64,000 bases of DNA from Pardosa pseudoannulata (GCA_032207245.1 CM063498.1:95679870-95743869); one strand, 5' to 3'. Positions 12,605-23,226 are shown, numbered from the stretch's first letter. Notes: generated by a model from the sequence alone, not told the origin. Translations and numbers: made by a program.

Positions 12605-13788
12605 AACACCAACAACAAAAATGAGTTAACGAGTAACCATGACTAGTTTATGCTTACGTCTTTACGCACGTATCTTCCACAACTTTTAAAACCGTAAATG
12701 AAACTCGATTAGCCGTAGAATGTTCAAATATGTATTTAGGACTGTTATAACATCTAGTTGTAAACTTAAATTTCCGATTGGTATCCCCACTTAAAATAAG
12801 AAAAAATCATTATAACTGCCATCAACGACATGATCTACAACAATGCAACTAAAAGATACAGAATTGCAGGGAATTGGGATTTTTTACCGTTTATTACTTC
12901 CTAGTACGGAGTAAAGGAAGTATTGTGCCCTGAAAAATTTTGGTTCAGAACGAAATACCTGTTTAAAAAATAGCCTCAATAAAATGAGTTTTAACACTGC
13001 TGGTCTCTTGAAGATGGCAGTACTAGAGCTCATACAAACTTAGAAATATTAGATACGAAGCCTACTTTAGATCACAAAGAAAATGCAATTTTGATGACGC
13101 ATTACACAGAATTTAAAAGAAATGTAATATGATGGACGTACAAGAAAGTTATGTGATATCCAAAGTTTTTTTGTTCCTTAATTGGGAAGTTCGATAGTAT
13201 AGAGAAATGGGATGAGGTTGGGATATAATTTCTTTCAGAAATAGAAGTTTTTCAAGTTTATTTTGAAAAAGAAGGATGATTTATTATTATTTAAGTCTCA
13301 ATTAAAATTAGAGACACTATCCCCGTTATAAGCTTGAAACGAATTTCAAAAGATCACACTTTGCTACAATGTTACTCACTATATCTCGATTAATTTATTC
13401 TCTAGTGCTACTCAAACAACGAGCAATGAAGAATCCCGTATTTATATAATCCTATTAAGTACGTAACAAAATACTGTTGTGTAAAATTAAGTAATAGAAA
13501 AATTGAATATAGCAAATGGGAATATTGCCAAATAATCTCGCACTTCCAGAGTCAAAAGATATCGACTTAAGTTCAGAAGCATTTTTCCAACAGCCTTGCA
13601 ATTTAATACCCTGTAACTAGTTTAGTATGATATTTTCACCGCATTTAAAAATACATAAGCAATATTGCTAAGATATTCTGCCACTCTTTTCTGTGCATTA
13701 AAAGATAAATTGAAAATAAATAACAGGAAGAATTTTTTTGTAAAACTTTTGGTAGTCTCAGCAAATAGAGAGATGGATGACTAGGGAA
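12605..13788. other. AT-rich non-coding DNA
   Basis: No gene is supported. A short block at 12893-12945 (GTACGGAGTAAAGGAAGTAT) resembles one at 27510-27540 (GTACGTAGTAAAGGACGTAT), so both may be bits of one unrecognised repeat. Confidence 0.5.
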
Positions 13789-14419
13789 TACAATCGAACT
13801 CGCTTGTAACGAGTGCTGACGAACCTCGATCTTTTCTCGTTATAACCAAGTGATCGTGAAAGGGTTCAAGAAAACAAAATTATTATATATGTATACATTA
13901 TTTTTGTACAGTACATAAGAAGTTGGTTAATTTCCTTTGAAGTATCTTATTGCCTTCAGTTATTGTTCGTCAAGAATACTTGTTGCCTAAGAAATGTCCA
14001 ATCCAAGCTTACGGAAGAAATTAGCAATACATGTGGATGTAACGTTCTCCCTCCCCCATTCATCATTCAATAAACGTATCGCTTCTTGTACATATACGTT
14101 AAAATTTAAGATTATTCCTAATTTTTTTTTTATCGAGAGGCATCAAAACCAAGTGCTTACGGAAGATTAAAATCAAATTTCTAACGATTACTTGGTCAAT
14201 AAGCTGGATCTCTCTTGTAGAATTCGGTGGTGAAAATTCAACACTAATTTTCAATTGACTTTGGAATTTCAAAGATTTTTTCAAAGAAAGGATGACTGAG
14301 TTGGAAGTCTAATTTTTATGGATCGCAGAAATATTGCTCTCCTAGACTTAACATTGTAACAAATAGTATTTCCGATTTCCTCGTTAAATCCAGGCTCGCT
14401 ATAAGCAAGTTATACTGTA
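13789..14419. mobile_element. TA-flanked, pogo/Tigger-like non-autonomous element
   Basis: The element is 13791-14417 (627 bp) between TA dinucleotides at 13789-13790 and 14418-14419. Its inverted ends are CAATCGAACTCGCTTGTAA and, reverse-complemented from the right, CAGTATAACTTGCTTATAG; about 17 of 23 bases match. The CAGT-type start, TA target and TCGTTATAAC-like subterminal sequence fit the pogo/Tigger branch of Tc1/mariner. A 61-codon minus-strand frame inside has no recognisable transposase motif. Confidence 0.75.
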
Positions 14420-14574
14420 CTAAAAATTGGCAATTATGAAAATTAATTTAGTTATGTTTATTCTTACTTTAAGAAGAAGCATAGCTAAGGTCTAAACTAA
14501 TTTTAGTTACTGTCTTCGAAACATCCTTTTGAATATAATTATTGATAAGCTATGCTTGGTTTGTTAAATATTAA

Positions 14575-15051
14575 CAAATTGTATGCGGGACACGTACTAG
14601 TACGTTTTCGAACTATTAATACTTGAGCACGGGTCACGTACTAGTACGGGTTAGTGTAACAACATGGTTTGTTTGTGGGTACAAAATTAACGATCTATAC
14701 AGGAAAACAAAGCCAAATGTTCTTGTCTACAACATTTTCTGGAATGTAAAAATGTTTATATATAACACAATTCGAAATAATTAAAACTATATACTACTAT
14801 TTCTATTTGAATTTTCATATTTACGATACTGTTATAAATTTATCCACTAAAAATATATTTTTGTTTACAAAAATCTTATGGTTGTGTATATATTTCTATT
14901 TATATATTTGTATATATATTTCAATATAAAATAAGAAAAGTTGGTTAAAAAATAAATAATTTTCGATTTATCGAGATTTAACTGAATAACTAAATTTACG
15001 CTCTAAATGCCCGCTCCCAGTACAATTCCGCCGCTAAATATACCCGCACAC
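14575..15051 (+). mobile_element. TTAA MITE, family P, copy B
   Basis: A 477-bp element flanked by TTAA at 14571-14574 and 15052-15055, in the opposite orientation to copy A. The left end reads AAATTGTATGCGGGAC and the right end CCCGCACAC, close to the family terminus CACATTGTATGCGGG. Two dyads ACGTACTAGTACGT lie at 14592-14605 and 14636-14649 (last base changed in the second), 44 bp apart. The other end has no such dyad and instead has GCGG-type repeats, so the ends are asymmetric. No coding potential. Confidence 0.88.
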
Positions 15052-15055
15052 TTAA

Positions 15056-15987
15056 CTGTTTTAGACCTCACAGAAGTATATGAAACCATCAAAAATCTGA
15101 TTGAAAAATCCTAAGACTCAAGTGAATGTACATGCGTAGTATGAGGGTCAAATTTAAATTCCTGTTACGAATCAGTTTTTAAGATTACATAACTGAGTTT
15201 ATAAAGTCAGTAATTGCGCTTTCATATAAGGTACTTTAGCAACAGGTGTGCGATATGTCAAGGAATTTTGCGTAATTAAATCCATCATCTTGGAAAATAT
15301 ATTCTTTTCATTTTAAAGAATTATATTATTTTGATTTAGCTCAATTTGCCTTAAGTGTACAGACCTTCTGGCAAAGGGCTAACAAAACAATGATTATTAT
15401 CAGCATTTATTCAAACACGGCTCAAAGTGCGAATTTGATGCAAATGTGCAGATTACCTTTATCAACTCTTTTCCTCTTGTTTTGCTAAGTGATACGTCGA
15501 TTTCCCAAACAAGGTTCTGCGGCTTGCGAAGTCTCGAGTAATTACGAGGAGTGGCAGTCAAACAACGAAGTTCGTATGCATTGAGAATCACAAATGCGCT
15601 TTCACAGAACGAATTTAATAAGTTTCTGCCAGGAAATTTCATTCACAAGAGTTGGAATTGATCACAGTAATCACAGATGACTGTCTAAACAAATCGTAAG
15701 CCAGGAAGATTTTATTCACGGTTTAGATGTTATCGGTGAAACAGGTGTTATCGGTTTTCCGTAAAACAGCGTAGCCGATTGGAAGACTGACTGAATGAAA
15801 TTGCAAATAATCACGTCTAGATAGATAAACTTTTTCCTGGAAGATTTAAGGGGGTTTATACCTCCTGAAGAAAACATGTGTAAGGTGAAAATGTGTCCGA
15901 TTTCTATCATAAGTTTCGATACTTTTAACCCCACGACAAAAATAAAAAGGAATTTCATGGGGCCGACAAATACTATTCAATACAATT
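15056..15987. other. Non-coding DNA, no recognised feature
   Basis: Two 80-codon minus-strand frames (15400-15642 and 15716-15958) have no family motif and ordinary composition. I regard them as chance open frames. Confidence 0.55.
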
Positions 15988-16203
15988 TCAATGCTTAGTT
16001 ATAATTGCATTCTACTGCATTTTCTAATTTCTGTGAATTTTAAAACTTTTTAAGCAAAACATTTCTATACTATCAATTCCTTCTACAGAAAGCAACATTT
16101 AGAACACTAAGTTGAAGTATAATGTAGATATTAACCTACAAGTCATAGTGTAGATCGTAATATAAAGATTTTTTAAAAATTCTAATGTATTAATTGTTCT
16201 ACA
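15988..16203 (+). repeat. Duplicated unit, copy 1 (carries the minisatellite)
   Basis: This stretch is closely matched by 17529-17748 in the same orientation. Shared landmarks include TTAGTTATAATTGCATTCTA, CTATACTATCAATTCCTTCT, ACAGAAAGCAAC and TCTAATGTATTAATTGTTCT. The minisatellite begins exactly where the shared sequence ends. It may be a local duplication or two members of a dispersed repeat family. Confidence 0.85.
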
Positions 16204-16817
16204 TTTTCAAGTGTATTACATCAAGTGTATTACATCAAGTGTATTACATCAAGTGTATTACATCAAGTGTATTACATCAAGTGTATTACATCAAGTGTAT
16301 TACATCAAGTGTATTACATCAAGTGTATTACATCAAGTGTATTACATCAAGTGTATTACATCTTCAAGTGTATTACATCTTCAAGTGTATTACATCTTCA
16401 AGTGTATTACATCTTCAAGTGTATTACATCTTCAAGTGTATTACATCTTCAAGTGTATTACATCTTCAAGTGTATTACATCTTCAAGTGTATTACATCTT
16501 CAAGTGTATTACATCTTCAAGTGTATTACATCTTCAAGTGTATTACATCTTCAAGTGTATTACATCTTCAAGTGTATTACATCTTCAAGTGTATTACATC
16601 TTCAAGTGTATTACATCTTCAAGTGTATTACATCTTCAAGTGTATTACATCTTCAAGTGTATTACATCTTCAAGTGTATTACATCTTCAAGTGTATTACA
16701 TCTTCAAGTGTATTACATCTTCAAGTGTATTACATCTTCAAGTGTATTACATCTTCAAGTGTATTACATCTTCAAGTGTATTACATCTTCAAGTGTATTA
16801 CATCTTCAAGTGTATTA
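16194..16817 (+). repeat. Minisatellite, 10 x 14 bp then 27 x 17 bp
   Basis: From 16211 to 16350 there are ten exact 14-bp units GTGTATTACATCAA. From 16351 to 16809 there are 27 exact 17-bp units GTGTATTACATCTTCAA, followed by a partial unit to 16817. The larger unit is the smaller one with CTT inserted (TCAA to TCTTCAA). Neither length is a multiple of three and the plus strand has no stop in any frame, so all three plus frames stay open for over 200 codons. The resulting peptides (VYYIKCITSS and VYYIFKCITSS repeats) are a by-product. Minus frames are closed by TGA and TAA. Confidence 0.97.
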
Positions 16818-17056
16818 TTTAGTTCTGATTCAAATGAACAATTCTGTGAAAAATGAGCACATTACCATTCCATATTGAAATTTGCATTTATGTAACATTT
16901 AATGAGGGTTTTTTTTATAAGATGTTATCTACAATAACTGAATAGTATCAAATTAATATTTCTGTAAAGTATAACACATTCCAAATCATTTTCGAACAGG
17001 TAGAGGAACTGATATTTTTAAAATTAGTTAATCTGCTTCATTTAAAGTTTTTTTTT

Positions 17057-17133
17057 GCTTTGCTTTGGAATGCTACGATCTACTCGGTAATGGACCGAAG
17101 GGCAGCACCCTAACCAATCGGCCATAGTTCGGC
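17057..17133 (-). mobile_element. SINE1, internally deleted copy
   Basis: The tail side (TGCTTTGGAATGCTACGATC) is joined directly to the tRNA-like head (GCAGCACCCTAACCAATCGG CC on the plus strand). The middle of the SINE, including the B box, is missing. This looks like deletion after insertion or a rearranged retrotranscript. Confidence 0.8.
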
Positions 17134-17217
17134 ACATTTTTAAGGATACATGAATCTTGAACAGTCTTATCAAAACAATAGAAATACGAGTTAAATTAAA
17201 TGGCTTAATATTCTACT

Positions 17218-17321
17218 GTACGATGTCTGCCGGAGATAGCTATTGACATCTCGGAGATGTCAGTCTACTTCGGCATATGAAATGGTTGACGTCGGGGAGA
17301 CGTCATATGTTAAGGGGTTAA
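17218..17321 (-). mobile_element. One end of a TTAA-type element with paired dyads
   Basis: Read on the minus strand this starts TTAACCCCTTAACATATGACG. It carries two 19-bp dyad motifs: TGACGTCGGGGAGACGTCA at 17287-17305 and TGACATCTCGGAGATGTCA at 17244-17262, 43 bp apart. The second is a perfect 9+1+9 inverted repeat. I cannot find the partner end upstream, so the element is truncated or its other end is unrecognised. The layout matches the palindrome-bearing ends of the other TTAA elements here. Confidence 0.6.
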
Positions 17322-17528
17322 TATATAAAAAAAAGTGTGGGATATTCATAATTTGTTTCATATGCTATATTAGGAAGCTATTCTTAACTGATAATTAAAA
17401 TATTGTACAGCTAATATAGAAGAAATAACTGTCAATCACTATAATTAAAAAAATCAGCGTAATTCTAAACTTTATGTGTATTATCTACAGAATGAATTAT
17501 CACTTCGATAATTAAACAGATAATTTTA

Positions 17529-17748
17529 ATGTTTAGTTATAATTGCATTCTACTGAATTTTCTAATTTCCGTAAATTTTAGAGCTTTTTAAGCAAAGCAA
17601 TTCTATACTATCAATTCCTTCTACAGAAAGCAACTTTTAGAACACTAAGTTGTAGGTTCATATTTACATTATACTCCAAGTTATAGTGTAGATCATAATA
17701 AAGATTTTTTAAAATTCTAATGTATTAATTGTTCTATATTTTTCATTG
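17529..17748 (+). repeat. Duplicated unit, copy 2 (no minisatellite)
   Basis: This matches 15988-16203 over its whole length with scattered changes and small indels. At the point where copy 1 enters the minisatellite, this copy reads TTCTATATTTTTCATTGTATTTTA, a single unit-like segment with no expansion. It therefore approximates the pre-expansion state. Confidence 0.85.
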
Positions 17749-17759
17749 TATTTTACGGT

Positions 17760-18339
17760 AAGTCCACTTATTTCATTACATAAAGATTTAAAAGAGGCCT
17801 TAAGTAAATTATACAAAAATTTGTCGAACATTTAAATATTATAGAACATATGGTCTATTAGAGCCGAAAAACTTTCTTAATATACAAAGACTTATTAGAT
17901 TTGAGATCCATTAAAAAAAGTTTTTTTTCTGGTATTAAAAAAAATCTGCAATAAATTTAATTTTCAGTTGGGTTTTTTTCTGTTTCACAAATTAATCGGC
18001 TTTTCCTGTGTTTAATCTGAAGTAATCCAAGTAATTTAATTTTTAAGTTAGCTTAATTTTTAAGAACTTTTCTGGTACATTGTCCACTTGCAACAATTAA
18101 CTCCTTTATTCTGTGTATTTTTAGCAATTAGCTTATTAGTTAACAAAATAATATAGTTTATAAAAAGATAAACTAAGACTTCCGATAAATTACAAGCACT
18201 TACTGTTTTACCACATTGATAAGTTTTTTCACTTTAAAATGTGTAATTAGAGTTCATATAATTCTGTTAATTTTTTGTAATAATTGTCAAGAAAGACAAG
18301 TATTACAGTAAAAAATTCTCTAGGTGTAAATATTTGATT
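17760..18339. other. AT-rich non-coding DNA
   Basis: Nothing recognisable. Confidence 0.6.
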
Positions 18340-18497
18340 AGGTTTGAAGTGCCTATATGTTTACCATTTTGCTACACGAAGGTTAATGAGATTGGTATGC
18401 ACTGCTTAAAATCAGAACATTTATGAATATCCATGCCAGCATTGGGATCGGAACCCCGAACTTACAAATCCCCATCTACCCATTTAGGTGGTTTGGT
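18340..18497 (-). mobile_element. SINE1, strongly degraded copy
   Basis: The order of SINE1 blocks is still visible: GGTTTGAAGTGC tail, TTTTGCTACACGAAGG, ACTGCTTAAA, then CATCCATGCC-like and GGGATCGGAACCCCGAAC. The B box and head are badly mutated. No target duplication is evident. Confidence 0.7.
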
Positions 18498-18499
18498 TC

Positions 18500-19207
18500 A
18501 GAGAACTTAGGTACTTTTTCTTTAAACGAGCGTTTTGCTACCTATTTATTAACTAACCCTTTGTGCTCTAATATTGACTATGACTAATTTGGAGCAAGTA
18601 CAATATCAATATCTTCCGTTTGTAGCAAGCACAAAGTCGAGTGTTGCTTGGGATGCTTTTTAAATTAAAGAATTACTCTTCCTGCTTGTTTAATTAAAAT
18701 GGATAGGTCAGCAATAAATTGATACAACTCTATGTTCAATTTGGCCTAGAGTACCGGGAATGTGAGAAAGTTTGGAAGACAAAACGTTAAAACCGAATCT
18801 AAACTACGGACATCCATAAAAGCAGTAGAATTCAGACTCTTGAACTCTTACTATGCAAGATAATTACTGTAACTAATGAAATCCTAAATATGCAACAGTT
18901 TAAAAAAAAAGTTATATGGCTTTTTCATTGGACTGCTGTATAAATTTCCAAGATTATTTATAAAAATAAACTTAAATTATGTTTTACACTTTTTTATTCC
19001 ATATATAGACATTATAGTGAAAAAAGCAACCTATAACACGTAGAATTTCCTAGCAGAATAGAGACTAAAACAGCTTTAATTACTTTAAATCTGAATGATA
19101 CCAACTTTAACAATTTTTTTACAGTAGGACACAAAAACCAAAACAAATCAACCGTTTATGTAGAGAAAACAGTTTTCAGTACGAAAAAACATATACAACA
19201 CTAGCAT
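18500..19207. other. AT-rich non-coding DNA
   Basis: Nothing recognisable. Confidence 0.55.
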
Positions 19208-19211
19208 ATAG

Positions 19212-19227
19212 CCCGTCATATGACGGG
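19212..19227. repeat. Perfect 16-bp palindrome
   Basis: CCCGTCATATGACGGG equals its own reverse complement. It lies about 290 bp before repeat R1 and may mark the far end of the same element, but the R1 copy at 49675-50336 does not extend this far, so that is unproven. Confidence 0.7.
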
Positions 19228-19512
19228 ATTGGTAAAATTTAATTTTCCAGAATTGTGAATTACTCTATGAGGGAGGTAAAAAAATGGTTTGTTTTGAGGC
19301 TGAGAACTATCTGGTACACGCTGATTAATTTGTTTATCTTCATACTTCTCTGTAGTCTCCCGATACAGTGAATGCAGTTTAGAATCACATTGAATTCATT
19401 TAGTCAAACCAGAAAAAAAAAACCAACTAATTTCTTAATTTTCAAAGATATATAACTTAAACGATAGATATTTATTATTCCGTGAAATAAATTTCCAGAC
19501 TTTTATGAAAAG

Positions 19513-19967
19513 AATTTGTTAATACCGGCGATAAAAATTTCATTGCAATAAAAAGTAATCGATGATTAAATTTAAAATTATAACATATGTACCTAATCTA
19601 TTAAGTTAAATATAAAAGAAAATATCTAAGTTCGGTGATGAAACATTGAAATAATGCAGACGATATTTAAACAATTTAAAATAAATGATTAAATGAGATG
19701 GTTAAAGGAATGACTTCATAATGCTAGAAAAAAAATGTTTTTACTTATATGATAAATTTATAAATTTAATCGCCTGCTCTTAAATGGAGAAAATGGAGCT
19801 TGAAATAATGGCATTATAAATGCTAGAAAAGGGCGGCAGGGGTGGATTTCGAATGTTGCTAACCCTAACTCATCAAGTATCCCATATGGATGCTACTATC
19901 CATTCTAGGCCCGACCGCTTCATAAATTCGAGGACAGACGGACACATAACTTAAGCTATTAGTATAT
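19513..19967 (+). repeat. Repeat R1, copy 1 (no SINE)
   Basis: This matches 49675-50336 in reverse orientation, apart from the SINE1 inserted there. Shared landmarks are TTGTTAATACCGG, AATCGATGATTAAATTTAAA, AATGAGATGGTTAAAGGA, AATCGCCTGCTCTTAA and CTAACCCTAACTCATCAAG. It ends in GAGGACAGACGGACACATAA and a TATATAGGGG terminus, a style seen at the 3' ends of some arthropod non-LTR elements. No coding sequence is visible, so the class is uncertain. Confidence 0.8.
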
Positions 19968-20850
19968 AGGGGATAGTACTCTTCAATTACAATCAGTACT
20001 CTTTAATTAGAAATAATTATGAATGGCAGGAGATAAAAATAAAGCCAGTGTAACAGTTAATAGCTCTAGGGTAGCCATAACCCTCCCCCATTTCATGAAA
20101 ATAAATATTGGATATTATTTTTCCAACAACATTTTATTTTATGCAAGAATGCTGAGATCGGAGAAACGCATGACATACGGCTTGTATTACGGACTTCTGT
20201 TGCTGTATAAAAATATCGAGGGTAAAAATGTGTCTGGGGAAAATTTCAGAAATGTCCAATAAAAGTGTTTCCATTTATAGAAACGGAAAGTCAGACGCAG
20301 TTTTTCAAGTCAAAACGAGAGATTCCTATTTTGTTTCGATGTCAACTTTGGAAAAGAAAATGCTGATTTTGTGTTTCTAAATTTAGTGAAAAGTAACTTT
20401 CAGTTTCTACATGACTGATTCATGGTCAGAATAAGGAAATTTTTGAAGCTATTCCCTCTGCCTCTCTAAATTCTCTATTACTGCTCTTTACCATCTGCAT
20501 ATTTACATTTAGAAAGAAAACTATTTTTGGCATAAGTTTTAGAGAATGTGGATTTATGAAATATTTCACAGGTGTGGTAAATTTGCAATGTATATATTTT
20601 GTGACAAATACAATGTGCACTTTTATTATGTAGATATAATTATACAGAACTGGTGATGTACTCTGTACTCAATATGGTGATACGTATGATTTAAAACGTT
20701 AAACGTAAAGGATGAATATGATAAGTAAGTAATTAGTTGTATTAAATGTTTTTAAAAACTGACTATATGGTTTAAATTATAAATCTCTTAACCTTGAACT
20801 ATTAATTTTCAAACGAATGATACAAGCAAGGCTTGATGTTGACAACTTGT
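19968..20850. other. AT-rich non-coding DNA
   Basis: No gene is supported. Two near-identical 15-mers (AGTACTCTTCAATTA and AGTACTCTTTAATTA) sit just after R1. Frames of 79 and 64 codons have no family motif. Confidence 0.5.
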
Positions 20851-20854
20851 TTAA

Positions 20855-21413
20855 CCCCTTCCGGTAAAATGACGAGTCTAGCTCATCATTAGTTTTTCAT
20901 TCCATACCGCACAATGACGAGCTACATTCATCATGCGATTAAAGTTACTGTTAAATATGATAATTAATTTAGTTTAAAATTTCTAGTGTACTGAATTTGG
21001 CAACACTATTATCACTTGTGAAAATCACAAGTCACTATTGCATATTGTTTACTTGGTACAAGTCATTGCCAAATTAATGAGTCAGAATAAAAGAAAACCT
21101 ACTAAGAAATGCCGTGTGTGTTACAAGAATCAAATTAAAAGTGAGACTACTTGGCGGTGTAAACAATTAAGAATTTCTTTGCACTTTGTTTTGAAAAGTA
21201 CCACTAGCTTGAAGATTATTATCTGTATACCTTATTAATGTTTTGCTTTGATATTTTCTTAATTTTACTGTTTTTGATGTTATTTAACACTGTGTAAAAA
21301 GTGGATTTTAACTAAGAATATGTAAGAATTGTAAAATGAAACAAGTTTTTTAAATAAAAATTAAATGGTTATTTCATGCACAGTTTTTCATTATTAAATC
21401 ATACCGGAAGGGG
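20855..21413 (+). mobile_element. piggyBac-derived MITE, copy 1
   Basis: A 559-bp element between TTAA at 20851-20854 and 21414-21417, with 12-bp inverted ends CCCCTTCCGGTA. The left end carries two dyad-like motifs, TGACGAGTCTAGCTCATCA (20870-20888) and TGACGAGCTACATTCATCA (20915-20933), 45 bp apart. The right half encodes a broken transposase tail (separate entry). It is nearly identical to 32023-32577, so both copies are fairly young. With TTAA targets, CCCC ends and a cysteine-rich tail, piggyBac ancestry is well supported. Confidence 0.92.
21038..21238 (+). pseudogene. piggyBac transposase C-terminal Cys-rich domain, broken
   Basis: The frame reads through KRKPTKKCRVCYKNQIKSET and then TTWRCKQL. 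This fits the C-terminal cysteine-rich (zinc-binding) domain of piggyBac transposases: a CxxC pair followed by a further Cys pair. The later part of the domain (an LC...YH segment) is legible only in another frame (GCACTTTGTTTTGAAAAGTACCAC), so the domain is frameshifted. The catalytic core is missing because the element is an internal deletion. The first codons before the KRKP segment are not meaningful. Confidence 0.82.
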
Positions 21414-21417
21414 TTAA

Positions 21418-21837
21418 GAAGCTCCAGAGGCTGATTTAACGGAAGTCACCAGTGCGTGTTTATGGCCAGCATAACACTAATTTTGCACATTTTCATAAAG
21501 TAATTATAATTGTGTAAAGTTTTCAGCCAACAGTATAATCTGGTAGGATATTTGTGTTTGCTTATTTTCATAAATAACTAAAGTCCAGTTACGATAATTA
21601 GGTAAAGCTCATTTCTTTTTTCAAAAAAAATTTGGTTTCAAGAAAAGATTTAAGTCTTCTTAGAATTTCAGTGTCAGTGGAAAGATTAAATACTATATAT
21701 AGAGTAATTTTCATTTAAGTATTGATTTTAATTGAATAATTCATAAGTTTTTAACTTAAAAAGAAAATATGAAAATATATTTTTTTTTCTGTTTTATGTA
21801 TATATACAGTACAATTTTGTTAGAATGAAGTTATTTT
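21418..21837. other. AT-rich non-coding DNA
   Basis: Nothing recognisable. Confidence 0.55.
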
Positions 21838-21990
21838 TGATGCCACTTGACCGAACCAAGCACGATTGAGCCTTACACTACTCGTATTACAGCATAGGGG
21901 TGCGTGTTTCGTTTTAACGAGAATCTCAGGGGTGGAAGTACGACCTTTTTGCTCAAGTGGGTCTTCGTAATTTTGAAGCAGAGACCTGTA
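21838..21990 (-). mobile_element. SINE2, 5'-truncated copy
   Basis: Only the 3' half is present, inverted: CCACTTGACCGAACCAAGCA, ACGATTGAGCCTTACACTAC, GTTTTAACGAGAATC, GGTGGAAGTACGACC, TGCTCAAGTGGGTCTTCG and GAAGCAGAGACC. It stops at 21990, where BEL/Pao sequence begins. Truncation at the 5' end is typical of LINE-driven insertion. Confidence 0.8.
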
Positions 21991-21999
21991 CCATCACAA

Positions 22000-22277
22000 T
22001 CCCTCAAGGAAGGTGATACAGTAATCGTAGAAAATGATAGAAGAGATCCGACTGGCCCTTATGTCGTATAATCGAAGTGTACCCAGGAAAAGACAACAAC
22101 GTCAGAGTCGTGAGAATTAAGACTTCTAATGGTGAACTAGTAAGACCTATTCAACGAGTATTTCCTTTGGAAATAATGAAAATTCTTTACATGAAAATCT
22201 TCAAAATAGCAATCCGGTTCAAACTCTTAGAGTTCATGACGATGTTGATGAACAATTTAAGGACAGCAACTCAGTAG
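22000..22277 (+). pseudogene. BEL/Pao polyprotein C-terminus (DUF5641-like)
   Basis: The first frame gives SLKEGDTVIVENDRRDP, then the reading shifts and continues WPLCRIIEVYPGKDNN, VRVVRIKTSNGELVRPIQ and RVFPLEI. This order (GDxVlv, W-P-G-x-v-x-e-vypGkD, vRvv-kT, RPi-r-PLe) is the DUF5641 domain found at the C-terminus of Pao/BEL polyproteins. The frameshift near 22050 and the missing upstream domains make it non-functional. About 30 codons follow the domain to a stop at 22275-22277. Confidence 0.87.
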
Positions 22278-22638
22278 ACTGATAAGAACAGTCAAATAAC
22301 TAGATATGGTAGAAAGATTGTAAAACCTAAAATTTTCAGTTAATATTTTTCTTGTGATGTGTTTATTGGCTATTTTTCCTTAAATTTTAATTTGTACCTT
22401 TTATATGTATATTTTTTATAATTATAATTTGAATATGTTAGAAATTTAATTCATTTTGAGTATTTTACAGAAGATTGAAAATTGTATTCAGTTTAATGTC
22501 TCTCCCTAGATGTAGTAATTTGCTGATTAGAAAAGTACTAGGTATTGTTTAATATTATTATTGTATTTTAGTTATTCTTTATACATCATTGTTGTTTTGA
22601 TTTTCTTATGTTAATCGAAAATCAAAAGGTGGGAGGAA

Positions 22639-22882
22639 TGTCACGACCGCGAAGTTGAGATTTGCCGTTTTGGCAACGGCGAAAGAGATTTTATCTTTTG
22701 ATAGAAAACCTTTGATGTGTGTGGAAGGATGCGAGAAATTAAAAACGCATCGAAACATTCTACCTTTTGATTTCGATTTGATTAAAATAGAATTTATTTA
22801 TTAATGTTTTGTGTGGTGTTCGTGTTTGTAAAATAAAATGTGGTGTTACGAATCTTTGAATCTTTTTTAAGAACTTTCGACA
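22639..22882 (+). repeat. BEL/Pao 3' LTR
   Basis: A 244-bp segment beginning TGTCACGACC right after the polypurine tract and ending TTTCGACA, so it has TG...CA ends. It contains AATAAA at 22832-22837, a plausible polyadenylation signal. Its partner LTR is not in the window. Confidence 0.82.
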
Positions 22883-22918
22883 TAGAGAATAGAACATGAA
22901 AATATCATGAAAAGTGAA

Positions 22919-23226
22919 TTGAGCCTTACATTACTCTTATGGCATAGGTGTGCGTGTTCCGTTTTAACGAGAACCTCAAGGGTGGAAGTACGACCTTTTT
23001 GCTCAAGTGGGTCTTCGTAATTTTGAAGCAGAGACCCATAGACATGGCCTGCAACCCCCCAGAGGTATTGATTGAGAATTTGGAGGGCATTGTGACCACG
23101 AACGTATTTTACGTGCCCCAGTCACCTTTAACGAACAAGGTGGATCTTAAGCCAACTCGGGCTTCGAATCCCAACCCTCCAGTTACGAGAGTATTGCCTA
23201 TACGCCGACTGAGTTACCGCAGCTCT
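22919..23226 (-). mobile_element. SINE2, nearly complete copy
   Basis: On the minus strand the head is GAGCTGCGGTAACTCAGTCG (A-box region) followed by GGTTGGGATTCGAAGCCC (B-box region). Next come CTTAAGATCCACCTTGTTCG, CCTCCAAATTCTCAATC and GGGTTGCAGGCCATGTC, then the shared tail. The segment GGTGGAAGTACGACC through GCAGAGACC is identical to the truncated copy at 21838-21990. A 95-codon plus-strand frame crossing it is accidental. Confidence 0.83.

Larger units (their letters stand above)
21991..22882 (+). mobile_element. BEL/Pao LTR retrotransposon, 3' end only
   Basis: This is the last part of a BEL/Pao polyprotein (21991-22277), followed by an AT-rich untranslated stretch. After that come a polypurine tract AAAAGGTGGGAGGAA at 22624-22638 and one LTR at 22639-22882. 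Reverse transcriptase, integrase and the 5' LTR are absent. BEL/Pao elements replicate through reverse transcription primed at such a purine tract. The left boundary abuts a truncated SINE2, so the element was cut by deletion or by the SINE insertion. Confidence 0.85.

Noticed and set aside
16211..16809. CRISPR array
   Set aside because: The units are contiguous with no unique spacers, and the genome is eukaryotic.
16194..16878. Three overlapping plus-strand open frames of 203-220 codons with Cys/Ile/Tyr repeats
   Set aside because: They are created by the 14/17-bp minisatellite, which has no stop in any plus frame. Three equally open frames at once argue against coding.
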